Positions 18,189 to 25,514 of a stretch of 64,000 bases of DNA are shown piece by piece. Below the pieces are notes generated by a model. The model was not told the origin of the DNA. It did not search any database and saw nothing but the letters and a program-made list of their open reading frames with translations. This stretch comes from Ruminococcus flavefaciens FD-1 (GTDB taxonomy: Bacteria; Bacillota; Clostridia; Oscillospirales; Ruminococcaceae), in the NCBI GenBank assembly GCA_000174895.1, contig ACOK01000117.1, positions 1 through 64,000 on the forward strand, read 5' to 3'. The position numbers and the translations under genes were made by a program. Numbering within the stretch: position 1 is the first letter of the stretch; each line of letters opens with the position of its first letter.

Positions 18189-19650
18189 ATTCCTGACCTG
18201 TTTTAAGAATTCCCATCATATCCTCGTAGTTGTATATTACCATCGGATCAGTCATGAAGTCAAGGATATCATCGGGGATATTTCTGAACAGCTTGACATT
18301 CACATAGTTTTCGCTGTCAGAACCAATGTCCTTTCTTATCCTGTACCATCCGTCAGGAGTCGAGAAAATCCTTCTCAGAACATACATTACATCTCTGTCG
18401 TATACTCTGTGGTCTGTGCATATTTTTTTGCAGGCTGTTTCAGGTTCTTCCATAAGTCCGAGAAACAGTGCGGATAGCGAGAAATACACAGGTTCTTTGC
18501 CGTACAGATACCTTATCATGTCACGGTATTCTTTGTCATCATGCTCCAGAATATTGCTGATAAGGGGAGCGTTTATTGATGTAAACGAAGGCTCAGGAGC
18601 ATAAGGTACTCTGTCCTCAGTCTGATTGTAATGCTCGATGTACATTTCATATACTTCAAGTGACTGCTTTTTATTTGCGAGCAGATCAAGAAAATGTAAT
18701 ATGAAAGGATGCTCGGGATCATCAAACTTAACGGTATTATTCAGTGCATATTCATTTTCTCTCTTTGCATAATCATATGCTGCTTTACCTCCTGATGCAG
18801 CTAAAAATTCCAGATTTGCTTTTTTGGGCTTTTCAGCCATTTTCCGGATCGGATCTTCAGCGGCAGGTGAGTTCAGCTTTGCAAGTGCAAGAAGTGCCGC
18901 ATTCTTGATCTTACCCTTTGAAGTCTTGTACAGCACCGTCAGACGCTCATCATTGTCGGCTGAATATGCCATTGCTTCTATTGCGGCTATGCGTATGCCC
19001 TGTGGGACATTTTCGTCCTCGGCATATCTTATGTAGTCTTCGTTGTATTTATCACGGTAAGTGTCAGCGATATATCTCAGCTGATTTCCGTTTGCCTTTT
19101 CGTCGGCATGGTCAAGCATATCAAAATATACCTGAACGATATCTTCACCGTAAACTGCACCCAGCATAATGAGAAGGTCAGCTGTTCCTCCGCCGTTTTT
19201 GCCTGATATTTCGAGGAATGAGGACATAAGTCTCGGGTCTGCGATGTGCTTGTAAAAGTCAGCTCCGAAGTCCTGTTCAGCGTAAGGCGTTTTTCTTATC
19301 TTCTCCTTGTATTCCTCCAAGGCGGCAATTGTCATATGTGAAGGAGCGAGCATTTTCATGGCCTTTGCAGGTTCGGTTTCGGAGCTGTCAGCGAATGTTC
19401 CCTGTGTTACCGCAAGGGCATCAGCAAGAGCGATACAGTCAATGATATCCGCAGGCTTATTCTCCGAAACGAGTAAAGCATTGCACATATCATACAGCTT
19501 GCCGAAAACCTTATTCGCCTCTGACATGGGCTGAAATGCCTCGATAGCACGTTTCAGACGGAAATCCTCTGCAATAAGGGAGCATCCTGCTGCGGCAGAG
19601 GCATAAAGACGGTTTCTGAGTTCATAAAAGGGATTTGTTTTAACTTCCAT
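18115..19650 (-). CDS. HEAT-like alpha-helical repeat protein (N-terminal part of a split gene)
   Basis: A 511-residue helical protein with HEAT-like repeat patterns (IRIAAIEAMAYSAD, NAALLALAKLNSP, EDPIRKMAEK), which usually make protein-binding scaffolds. No catalytic motif, signal peptide or membrane segment. The start at 19650 has AAGGAGG before it and lies ten bases after the end of the preceding frame. The last 25 residues (HHLLLHCKC) look wrong and probably reflect a frameshift near 18150; with the next frame joined the protein would be about 620 residues. It belongs to the SWIM-HEAT-MoxR-DUF5682-VWA operon and is probably a scaffold of that complex. Confidence 0.75.
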   Translation of the reverse strand: MEVKTNPFYELRNRLYASAAAGCSLIAEDFRLKRAIEAFQPMSEANKVFGKLYDMCNALLVSENKPADIIDCIALADALAVTQGTFADSSETEPAKAMKMLAPSHMTIAALEEYKEKIRKTPYAEQDFGADFYKHIADPRLMSSFLEISGKNGGGTADLLIMLGAVYGEDIVQVYFDMLDHADEKANGNQLRYIADTYRDKYNEDYIRYAEDENVPQGIRIAAIEAMAYSADNDERLTVLYKTSKGKIKNAALLALAKLNSPAAEDPIRKMAEKPKKANLEFLAASGGKAAYDYAKRENEYALNNTVKFDDPEHPFILHFLDLLANKKQSLEVYEMYIEHYNQTEDRVPYAPEPSFTSINAPLISNILEHDDKEYRDMIRYLYGKEPVYFSLSALFLGLMEEPETACKKICTDHRVYDRDVMYVLRRIFSTPDGWYRIRKDIGSDSENYVNVKLFRNIPDDILDFMTDPMVIYNYEDMMGILKTGQECAIAKENMDQRCKLFHHLLLHCKC

Positions 19651-19660
19651 ATTTTCCTCC

Positions 19661-20053
19661 TTACAGCCTTATGATGTCATTTTCTGTGACAACTGAAAAC
19701 GGACTAAAAGTAAAGCGATGCTCGTCGGGATCATAAAAAAGTCCGCCGAAAACTGCTCCGCCGCTCAGATTGCCTGCGATAAGCCTGAGAGTTTTGCAGG
19801 CATCGGGATATTCACCATAATCCCTGAGAGCAATAGTTTCCTCACCGCACTTCATCACACCGTGTCCGTCAGCAGCATATCCGATGGAATCAAATCTGAT
19901 AAGGACAGCCGCATAAGGACGTGAGAGGGTATTTTTCAGCTCATTCTTTGCTTTCTTCACTGCTGCTGAAATGGAAGTATCAGCCTTGGAAAGTGCCTGT
20001 GCATAATCTTTGGCTTCGGCAGTAAATGACTCAGCCTCCTCCCAGCGAAACAC
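19661..20053 (-). CDS. C-terminal fragment of the SWIM protein (after frameshift)
   Basis: A 130-residue open frame beginning at GTG 20053 and overlapping the SWIM frame by 23 bp. There is no good ribosome site before the GTG. The sequence VFRWEEAESFTAEAKDY follows smoothly from the SWIM protein's YLYPGGMNRR if one base is skipped, whereas the SWIM frame itself ends in SLGGG and stops. A GGGAGGAGG stretch just after the junction is the only unusual signal. Either a sequencing or true frameshift splits one gene of about 480 residues, or this is a coupled second protein; I favour the first. Confidence 0.6.
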   Translation of the reverse strand: MFRWEEAESFTAEAKDYAQALSKADTSISAAVKKAKNELKNTLSRPYAAVLIRFDSIGYAADGHGVMKCGEETIALRDYGEYPDACKTLRLIAGNLSGGAVFGGLFYDPDEHRFTFSPFSVVTENDIIRL

Positions 20054-21086
20054 GCCTGTTCATACCGCCGGGGTAGAGATACAGTTCCTTTGCCACATAA
20101 AGATCGAATTTAGCGTCCTCGGTCCTGATGTACTTCATAGCCTTGTACGGGCGGATATTGTCAGTGCGGAAAATATCACCTGTATCAAGATCTATCCAGT
20201 ATCCCTCGTCAACGAAAGTCTTACGGGATACTTCATCTATCTGTGCGAATGAAAGCTGAAGGAGTGCCGTATTCTCACGGTAAAGTCCAAGTTCTTTCAG
20301 CTGCGAAAGCTTCCACACACCGCCCATTTCCTCATAAAGGATATTATCCTCGGGCAGTACTTCCCCGCTCTCCAGCTTTGAGTCGATATAGTCACGGCTT
20401 TTCTTTACAGCCGAACCAAGCCTTACGCAGAGTGCAATGATCCTGTTGGTCTCCTTGTCGTCGGGATCGCTTGAAAGGCTGCGTACAGCCGTTATAATAT
20501 CATTCATTATTGCCTGCGGTTCGGGGAGATAGTAGTCACCAAGCTGCTTTGCAAGTTCTGCATACTGATCGCAGGCAGCCTTATTGACAGAACCAATGCC
20601 GTTGCCGAGTATCTCATGTACGAACTTCTCAGCCAGTTCAAGGCCTTCTCGCTGTTTCTTCAGTTTTTTTGCTGCTGCCGATTTATTGGGCTTTGCAGGT
20701 GCTTTTTCTGTATCTGCTGAAGCTGCTTTTTCAGCACGCTTCTCTATTTTTTCACGCTTTCTCGCTACATCTTCCGGAACTTCGTCCACAGTGAATGACT
20801 TGTTAGCGATCCAGTCGTACATAAGTGCGAGACAGTGCTTGCACGGTATCTGCCTGCTCGGGCACGAACAGCGGAATACCGGTGTTTCGCCCGAAAAGTC
20901 AACGGAAGCATTATATGGCTTGCTTCCGCTTCCGTAACAGTCACCGAAAATAAGTGTGTCATCGGCGGATTTGCAGAGCTTCCTGAAACCGCCTGATTTT
21001 GAGATCTTTTTTGCGTTTGAAATAGAAGATGGATTTACCGCAGAGGAGCTGATAAATTCTTCGGTTATAGATTTTATGTCAGCCAT
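20031..21086 (-). CDS. SWIM zinc finger protein, first gene of the MoxR/VWA operon (split)
   Basis: A 351-residue protein (start MADIKS at 21086, with AAGGAGGT six bases before it). Residues 73-84 form a SWIM zinc finger, C73-x-C75-x6-C82-x-H84, a DNA- or protein-binding motif. A Lys/Ala/Glu-rich charged segment (about 108-150) follows, then a helical and a beta-rich part (GYWIDLDTGDIFRT). The last residues (SLGGG) are probably off-frame; the natural C-terminus continues in the frame at 19661-20053. As first gene of the operon it has a clear promoter 30 bp upstream. SWIM proteins next to MoxR/VWA/DUF5682 genes recur in bacteria, to my knowledge without a defined role. Confidence 0.82.
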   Translation of the reverse strand: MADIKSITEEFISSSAVNPSSISNAKKISKSGGFRKLCKSADDTLIFGDCYGSGSKPYNASVDFSGETPVFRCSCPSRQIPCKHCLALMYDWIANKSFTVDEVPEDVARKREKIEKRAEKAASADTEKAPAKPNKSAAAKKLKKQREGLELAEKFVHEILGNGIGSVNKAACDQYAELAKQLGDYYLPEPQAIMNDIITAVRSLSSDPDDKETNRIIALCVRLGSAVKKSRDYIDSKLESGEVLPEDNILYEEMGGVWKLSQLKELGLYRENTALLQLSFAQIDEVSRKTFVDEGYWIDLDTGDIFRTDNIRPYKAMKYIRTEDAKFDLYVAKELYLYPGGMNRRVSLGGG

Positions 21087-21117
21087 AATGACCTCCTTGT
21101 AAAGAAAATATACATAT

Positions 21118-21146
21118 ATTATAACATCTTCTTCAAATAATTTCAA
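21118..21146 (-). promoter_or_regulatory. Sigma-A promoter of the SWIM-HEAT-MoxR-DUF5682-VWA operon
   Basis: Minus strand TTGAAA, 17 bp, TATAAT, ending 31 bp before the SWIM start codon. Confidence 0.75.
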
Positions 21147-21190
21147 TAAAAATGTACAAAAAATTCATATTACCACAAAAACACCAGCAT

Positions 21191-21469
21191 TTAACGGCGG
21201 TACACATATAGAAGCTTTATACGCATTTATCGGGGAAAAACCTTTCTGAGGAAAGGTTCTTTCCCCGAACCCCTTTTCCAAAGACTTTTAATAGAATTTT
21301 GCCCCCATATAGGGCGCACCTGCAAGAAATGATAAATCCAAACTTATCTGGTGTGCGCCCTATATGGGGGCAAAATTAATAGTCTTGGGAAACAGATTTG
21401 AGAAGATCCTTCTTCAAAAAGTCTACCTCAATAATACATACAAATCTTCTTTATAAGTACCACGGTTAA
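21191..21469. repeat. 280-bp foldback element, copy 1
   Basis: Ends are TTAACGGCGGTAC and GTACCACGGTTAA, an imperfect terminal inverted repeat. Inside the left arm is a nested hairpin with CGGGGAAA / TTTCCCCG around AACCTTTC / GAAAGGTT. The centre is a palindrome with 17-bp arms CCCATATAGGGCGCACC-like on each side of a 30-bp loop. The left arm matches, as reverse complement, the right arm of the element at 31832-32115. It fills the gap between the operon promoter and the 3' end of the dockerin gene; no gene is present here. Confidence 0.85.
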
Positions 21470-21487
21470 TAGCTGACGTTTTTATCA

Positions 21488-23452
21488 TTATACGAGCTTG
21501 AGGAGGATCTTCTGGATCTCTAATGCATCCTTATTAGTGATGCCGTCGTTATCACCGTATATGTCTGCATTTTTTCTGCCCTGCTCAGTCATCTTATATT
21601 TTGACGGATTTGAGATACTCTGCATGATGAAGACTGAATCGGAAATATCAAGAACTTCGTCTAAATTAGCGTCACCCTTTACTTCTGAAACTTTCTCACC
21701 GATGTCGTTTTTATTTCTTATCTCTATGTCATAGGACAAGGAAATATCCGATACGATACTATCGTAACCGCCCCATTCTGCAGAGCTTTTCCTGTTGCTT
21801 ACTGTATACTTTCCGACCGGAAGCATACTGAATTCGTTGGAATTATATATACGTCCCGATTCATCTGTGATTTTCATAATATCAGTTTCGGGAAGAACAG
21901 TTTTGAGATAAACAGGATTCTCCGCATATTTATCGATCTCCCTTGATGAAGGCTTTTCTCCGTATCTTCTTTGCGCTTTTATGATAAGACCTGCCAGATC
22001 AAGTTCTTCGCCCTTTGTGTATACCTTCTTGTCAGGATAAGCTGCAACACCTTTGAAAGTCTGATAATATTTACTCATATCAGGCCATAACGGCTTGTCT
22101 GACAGTTCAGTTTTCTCAGGGAGAAGACCTCTGTCATCAGCCTTTATCTCGACCTCATATGCAATGTCAACATTTTTGATAAGCTGAACATCATGCCATA
22201 CACGATAATCTCCAAGTATAACGGCAACATATTTGCCGGGCGGAAGCTGACTGAACTGTGTACCGTTGTAAACATTATTATCCTTGTCAACGATATCAAT
22301 ATTTACAGGAGAAAAAGTTTTAAAAGAATTAAACTCAGGCTCAATTGTCATTTCGCTTCTGTCATAGCCAAGTTCCTCATACGGAATATATCTTCTGATC
22401 CTCAGATTAAGTCCGTTTGTATTGATCTCTTCGCCTTCCATGAATTCTGTCTGTGTAGGATATGTATTCACGCTGAGGCACTCAAAAGCCTGATCTGCTG
22501 TGTAAATGATCGATGTTGTAGAACCTGTGCTTACTGTAGTAACAGTAGTTGTGGTAACAGGATCATCTGAAACGTCTGTTGTTGTTATTGGTCCGCCGTT
22601 TTTATTTATAGCCCATATTTCATCTTCGTCAGCATCTGTAGGCTTGTTTTCTGTAACCATAATATAGCCGCTCGAATATTTGATCTCGTCCCTGTCAAGA
22701 TTAGGCTGACTGATCTTGCTGGCAGTTACTTTGTATACGCCCGGTTTGTTGGTATCGACTGTGGAAGTATCAATAAAACCTTCGCTGTTATATCTTTCGT
22801 TATCTGCACCGAAAAGGTATTCTACTTCGCCGTCGTGATGCCATTCATAATGCCATTTTTCCATACATTTAAAACCCAAACTATCAAGCTTATCACCTGT
22901 CTTGACAGCCAGACCATACGAGTAAGAGAACTCGAAAGACTTCTCACCTACAGCAGTTACATAATTATCCTCACTTGTGTTGCCGTCAACGACCATAACG
23001 GAGAATCCGTAATAGTCGATCTTGTTTTCATCGACACCCTCGGGACATCTGACTTTAGGAACTATCCTGTATACACCCGGCTTTGTGTTATCGAATCCCG
23101 AAAGATCAAGTTCATCGATCGTGTACGGTCTGTCAGGATCAATAATATCTCCGCCATCCTCAATATAGGAGCTTAAGCCGTTATAAGCCATGACTGACGT
23201 GCTTCCTTCGCATATTCCGCCAGTAACATCCAGTTCCTCGCCCACTTTATAGATAACCTTGTCAGGAGCGGAATAAGTAACTGTTCCTGTTAAATATCTC
23301 CCGTTTTTAGCCTGATCGCCGTTAGTCTCCGCTTCGTCGGATCTGCTGTCAGCAACTACTGCCGCATAAGCATTGCTCACAGGCACAGCCGATGCCGAAG
23401 TGAAAAGCATAGTCATTGAAAGAACTGCTGATAATGTTTTTTTAATGTTCAT
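21488..23452 (-). CDS. Secreted dockerin protein with bacterial Ig-like domains, no enzyme domain seen
   Basis: A 654-residue exported protein. After a signal peptide (1-30, cleavage near AYA-AV) come repeated Ig-like modules recognisable by YKVGEELDVTGG, LDLSGFDNTKPGVYRI, and later YTKGEELDLAGLIIKAQRR and EGEEINTNGLNLRIRR, followed by NSNEFSMLPVGKYTV-type motifs. A Thr-rich linker lies in the middle. The last 63 residues are a type I dockerin (GDANLDEVLD, QSISNPSKY, DNDGITNKDA); the usual Gly of the first calcium loop is Glu. AAAGGAGGT precedes the ATG at 23452. It is probably a structural or binding subunit of the cellulosome; no catalytic module was recognised. Confidence 0.85.
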   Translation of the reverse strand: MNIKKTLSAVLSMTMLFTSASAVPVSNAYAAVVADSRSDEAETNGDQAKNGRYLTGTVTYSAPDKVIYKVGEELDVTGGICEGSTSVMAYNGLSSYIEDGGDIIDPDRPYTIDELDLSGFDNTKPGVYRIVPKVRCPEGVDENKIDYYGFSVMVVDGNTSEDNYVTAVGEKSFEFSYSYGLAVKTGDKLDSLGFKCMEKWHYEWHHDGEVEYLFGADNERYNSEGFIDTSTVDTNKPGVYKVTASKISQPNLDRDEIKYSSGYIMVTENKPTDADEDEIWAINKNGGPITTTDVSDDPVTTTTVTTVSTGSTTSIIYTADQAFECLSVNTYPTQTEFMEGEEINTNGLNLRIRRYIPYEELGYDRSEMTIEPEFNSFKTFSPVNIDIVDKDNNVYNGTQFSQLPPGKYVAVILGDYRVWHDVQLIKNVDIAYEVEIKADDRGLLPEKTELSDKPLWPDMSKYYQTFKGVAAYPDKKVYTKGEELDLAGLIIKAQRRYGEKPSSREIDKYAENPVYLKTVLPETDIMKITDESGRIYNSNEFSMLPVGKYTVSNRKSSAEWGGYDSIVSDISLSYDIEIRNKNDIGEKVSEVKGDANLDEVLDISDSVFIMQSISNPSKYKMTEQGRKNADIYGDNDGITNKDALEIQKILLKLV

Positions 23453-23477
23453 AACAATACCTCCTTTGAACATTCTT

Positions 23478-23511
23478 GGCAACCGCATGATAGGATTTAT
23501 GCGGTATTGCC
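23478..23511 (-). other. Hairpin in the leader of the dockerin/Ig-like gene
   Basis: Minus strand GGCAATACCGCAT pairs with ATGCGGTTGCC across an eight-base loop, with one bulge. It ends about 25 nt before the start codon and has no T-run, so it may stabilise the message or modulate translation. Confidence 0.5.
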
Positions 23512-23590
23512 TTAACTATATGTACAGCCATTGTAGAATCCATGTTGTACTTTCTATTAAGCTTAACGTTTCAGGAATTCATTATCTGAC

Positions 23591-23653
23591 AAAAAAGCTC
23601 CGGCTCCCCTGCAATTTGTATAAACGCACAATTATCGCAGAACGAAAGCCGGA
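23591..23653 (-). terminator. Probable terminator after pncB
   Basis: Minus strand TCCGGCT pairs with AGCCGGA across a loop of about 40 nt that itself contains AATTGTGCGT / AATT pairing; six T residues follow the second arm. It starts 38 bp after the pncB stop. The long loop lowers confidence. Confidence 0.55.
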
Positions 23654-23690
23654 TCGCTTGTTGATTTTGTTGGTATTTTCTCAAAAATGC

Positions 23691-24896
23691 TTATTTTCTT
23701 TTTTCAGTTTCCCTTTTAAGTCGGAAATCCACTGATCTTTTCAGATATTCCAGATATTCTTCATCACGGCACATAGCCTTTCCGATATCATCAGAAAGCT
23801 TAGCAACAGGTCTGCCGTTGACGTACTGAAGCTTTATAACGATATTCAGCGCCTTCTCCTCTGTATCGTTCGAGCAGAAAGTACCGATGCCGAAAGATAC
23901 CTTTGTCTTATCGCAGAAATAATCGTACAGCTTCTGTGCACGGTCAAAGTCAAGGCTGTCACTGAACAGAAGCAGCTTTGTCTTCGGGTCAACGCCGTAC
24001 TTCCTGTAGTGTTCGATCATCTTCTCACCCCATGCATAAGGATCACCGCTGTCGTGGCGGACGCCTGTATAGTTGTTGACCATGGAACGGTTGAAATCAA
24101 GCAGGAACAGATCTGTTGTCACGGTATCGGTAAGAGCTGTTCCGTTGTCACCGTCATATTCATCATACCAATCCTTCATTGCATAGTGATTGGTATAAGC
24201 AAGAGGGATAGAGTCGATTCCCTGATACATCTGCACGAACTCATGTGCATATGTTCCTATGGGAGTGAGATCATACTTCATTGCAAGATATACATTAGAA
24301 GTGCCAACGCATTTGTCTGTTTCAGTTGCAAGGCGCTTAACCACAACGTCCTCCCACTCTCTTGAAAGACGTCTGCGGCATCCGAATTCTGCAAATCTGA
24401 ATGTGTAGGTTCCGTCATTGAGTGCCTTTATTTTGGCGTCAAGGCGTTCCTCAGCCGACTTGAGAAGTCTGCTGTAATCGAAATTCATTCTGAAGTAGAC
24501 CTCGTTGACTATCTCAAGAAGGTATATCTCAAACTGCATTGCCGAAAACAGCGGTCCGTCAACTACTATGCTGAGTTCGCCGTTTTCGTCAAGTTCTGCG
24601 GTAACGTAATCTCTTATAGGATGCCACAGACGCAGAAACTCGACATAGTCATTCTTTATGAATCGTATCGAACGGAGATAGTCCAGTTCCTCATCTTTAA
24701 ATGTAAGCGTACAGAGATGGTCTATCTGTTCATTTATCTCCTGCACCATTTCGGGAGTGAAAACTATTCCCTTATTGCGGCATTTGAAGAAATACTGACC
24801 GCAAAGGTCTGTATGCTTATGGAAGATCACCTGATCCATGTTGAACTTGTAAAGGTCGGTGTCAAGCAAAGATATTACAATTGGTTCCAGTTTCAT
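23691..24896 (-). CDS. pncB: Nicotinate phosphoribosyltransferase
   Basis: A 401-residue cytoplasmic enzyme that makes nicotinate mononucleotide from nicotinate and PRPP with ATP hydrolysis, the entry to NAD salvage. The N-terminus LLDTDLYKFNMDQ is the family's opening motif. Next come RFAEFGCRRRLS, GTSNVYLAMKYDLTPIGTYAHE, whose His is the one phosphorylated during catalysis, and GVRHDSGDPYAWGEK with LLLFSDSLDF of the PRPP site. Length is normal for the bacterial PncB. It has its own promoter and a probable terminator, so it appears monocistronic. Confidence 0.96.
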   Translation of the reverse strand: MKLEPIVISLLDTDLYKFNMDQVIFHKHTDLCGQYFFKCRNKGIVFTPEMVQEINEQIDHLCTLTFKDEELDYLRSIRFIKNDYVEFLRLWHPIRDYVTAELDENGELSIVVDGPLFSAMQFEIYLLEIVNEVYFRMNFDYSRLLKSAEERLDAKIKALNDGTYTFRFAEFGCRRRLSREWEDVVVKRLATETDKCVGTSNVYLAMKYDLTPIGTYAHEFVQMYQGIDSIPLAYTNHYAMKDWYDEYDGDNGTALTDTVTTDLFLLDFNRSMVNNYTGVRHDSGDPYAWGEKMIEHYRKYGVDPKTKLLLFSDSLDFDRAQKLYDYFCDKTKVSFGIGTFCSNDTEEKALNIVIKLQYVNGRPVAKLSDDIGKAMCRDEEYLEYLKRSVDFRLKRETEKRK

Positions 24897-24955
24897 AGTA
24901 AAAAGTCCTTTCTGAGCTGTTTTGTCATGCAGTCTGCAACTGCTCCTTTTTTATG

Positions 24956-24984
24956 ATGATAACACATCATTTTCAATATGTCAA
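24956..24984 (-). promoter_or_regulatory. Sigma-A promoter of pncB
   Basis: Minus strand TTGACA, 17 bp, TATCAT, about 60 bp upstream of the pncB start. Confidence 0.7.
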
Positions 24985-25014
24985 GCTATAACCTGTGAAC
25001 TATGCACTTGTTTT

Positions 25015-25054
25015 CAAAAAAAGCTTCCGCACCCTCGATGAAGATACGGAAGCT
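25015..25054 (-). terminator. Terminator of the GntR-ABC-hydrolase-DUF188 operon
   Basis: AGCTTCCG / CGGAAGCT, an 8-bp stem with a 17-base loop, followed on the minus strand by seven T residues; begins just after the DUF188 stop. Confidence 0.85.
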
Positions 25055-25060
25055 GAACGT

Positions 25061-25501
25061 TTATTGCTTTTTTCCTGATATTGCTTCATTCAGAGACTTC
25101 TCAAAATCCCTGTTCTGCTGTTCGGTACGTTTTGGCATCCCCTTTGTACGTCCTCCGCTTCTGCGTATCTTTGCAGACACCGCACGGAATTCAAGCAGTC
25201 CCGAAATATTCTCTTCAGTGTAGCGTTTGCCGTCCTGATTGAGAACTACCGCTTTTTTGCTGAGACACATTGCCGCCAGCCCGTAATCCTGAGTGACGGC
25301 GATATCACCTTCACCGACAAGGTTGACAAGCCGGAAATCCGCACTGTCTGCTCCCTTGTCAACGATTATGGTCTCTGCGCCATCACGCCGGATCGAATGG
25401 GCGGTGTCGCAGATTATAGTACATTCTATGCCGTTTTTCTTAGCCGTCCTCACTGCGATATCCACTACGGGACAGCCGTCTGCATCAATAAATATCTTCA
25501 T
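25061..25501 (-). CDS. DUF188 / YaiI-YqxD family PIN-like protein
   Basis: A 146-residue cytoplasmic protein of the UPF0178 (YaiI/YqxD) family, thought to have a PIN-like nuclease fold. The opening FIDADGCPVV, the DTAH motif, VDKGADSADFRLVN and the QDYGLAAMCL stretch carry the conserved acidic residues. No activity has been firmly set for the family as far as I know. The ATG at 25501 has AAGGAGCAGGA before it and lies 13 bp after the serine hydrolase stop; an upstream ORF extension overlaps that gene and is not used. Last gene of its operon. Confidence 0.9.
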   Translation of the reverse strand: MKIFIDADGCPVVDIAVRTAKKNGIECTIICDTAHSIRRDGAETIIVDKGADSADFRLVNLVGEGDIAVTQDYGLAAMCLSKKAVVLNQDGKRYTEENISGLLEFRAVSAKIRRSGGRTKGMPKRTEQQNRDFEKSLNEAISGKKQ

Positions 25502-25514
25502 TCCTGCTCCTTGA

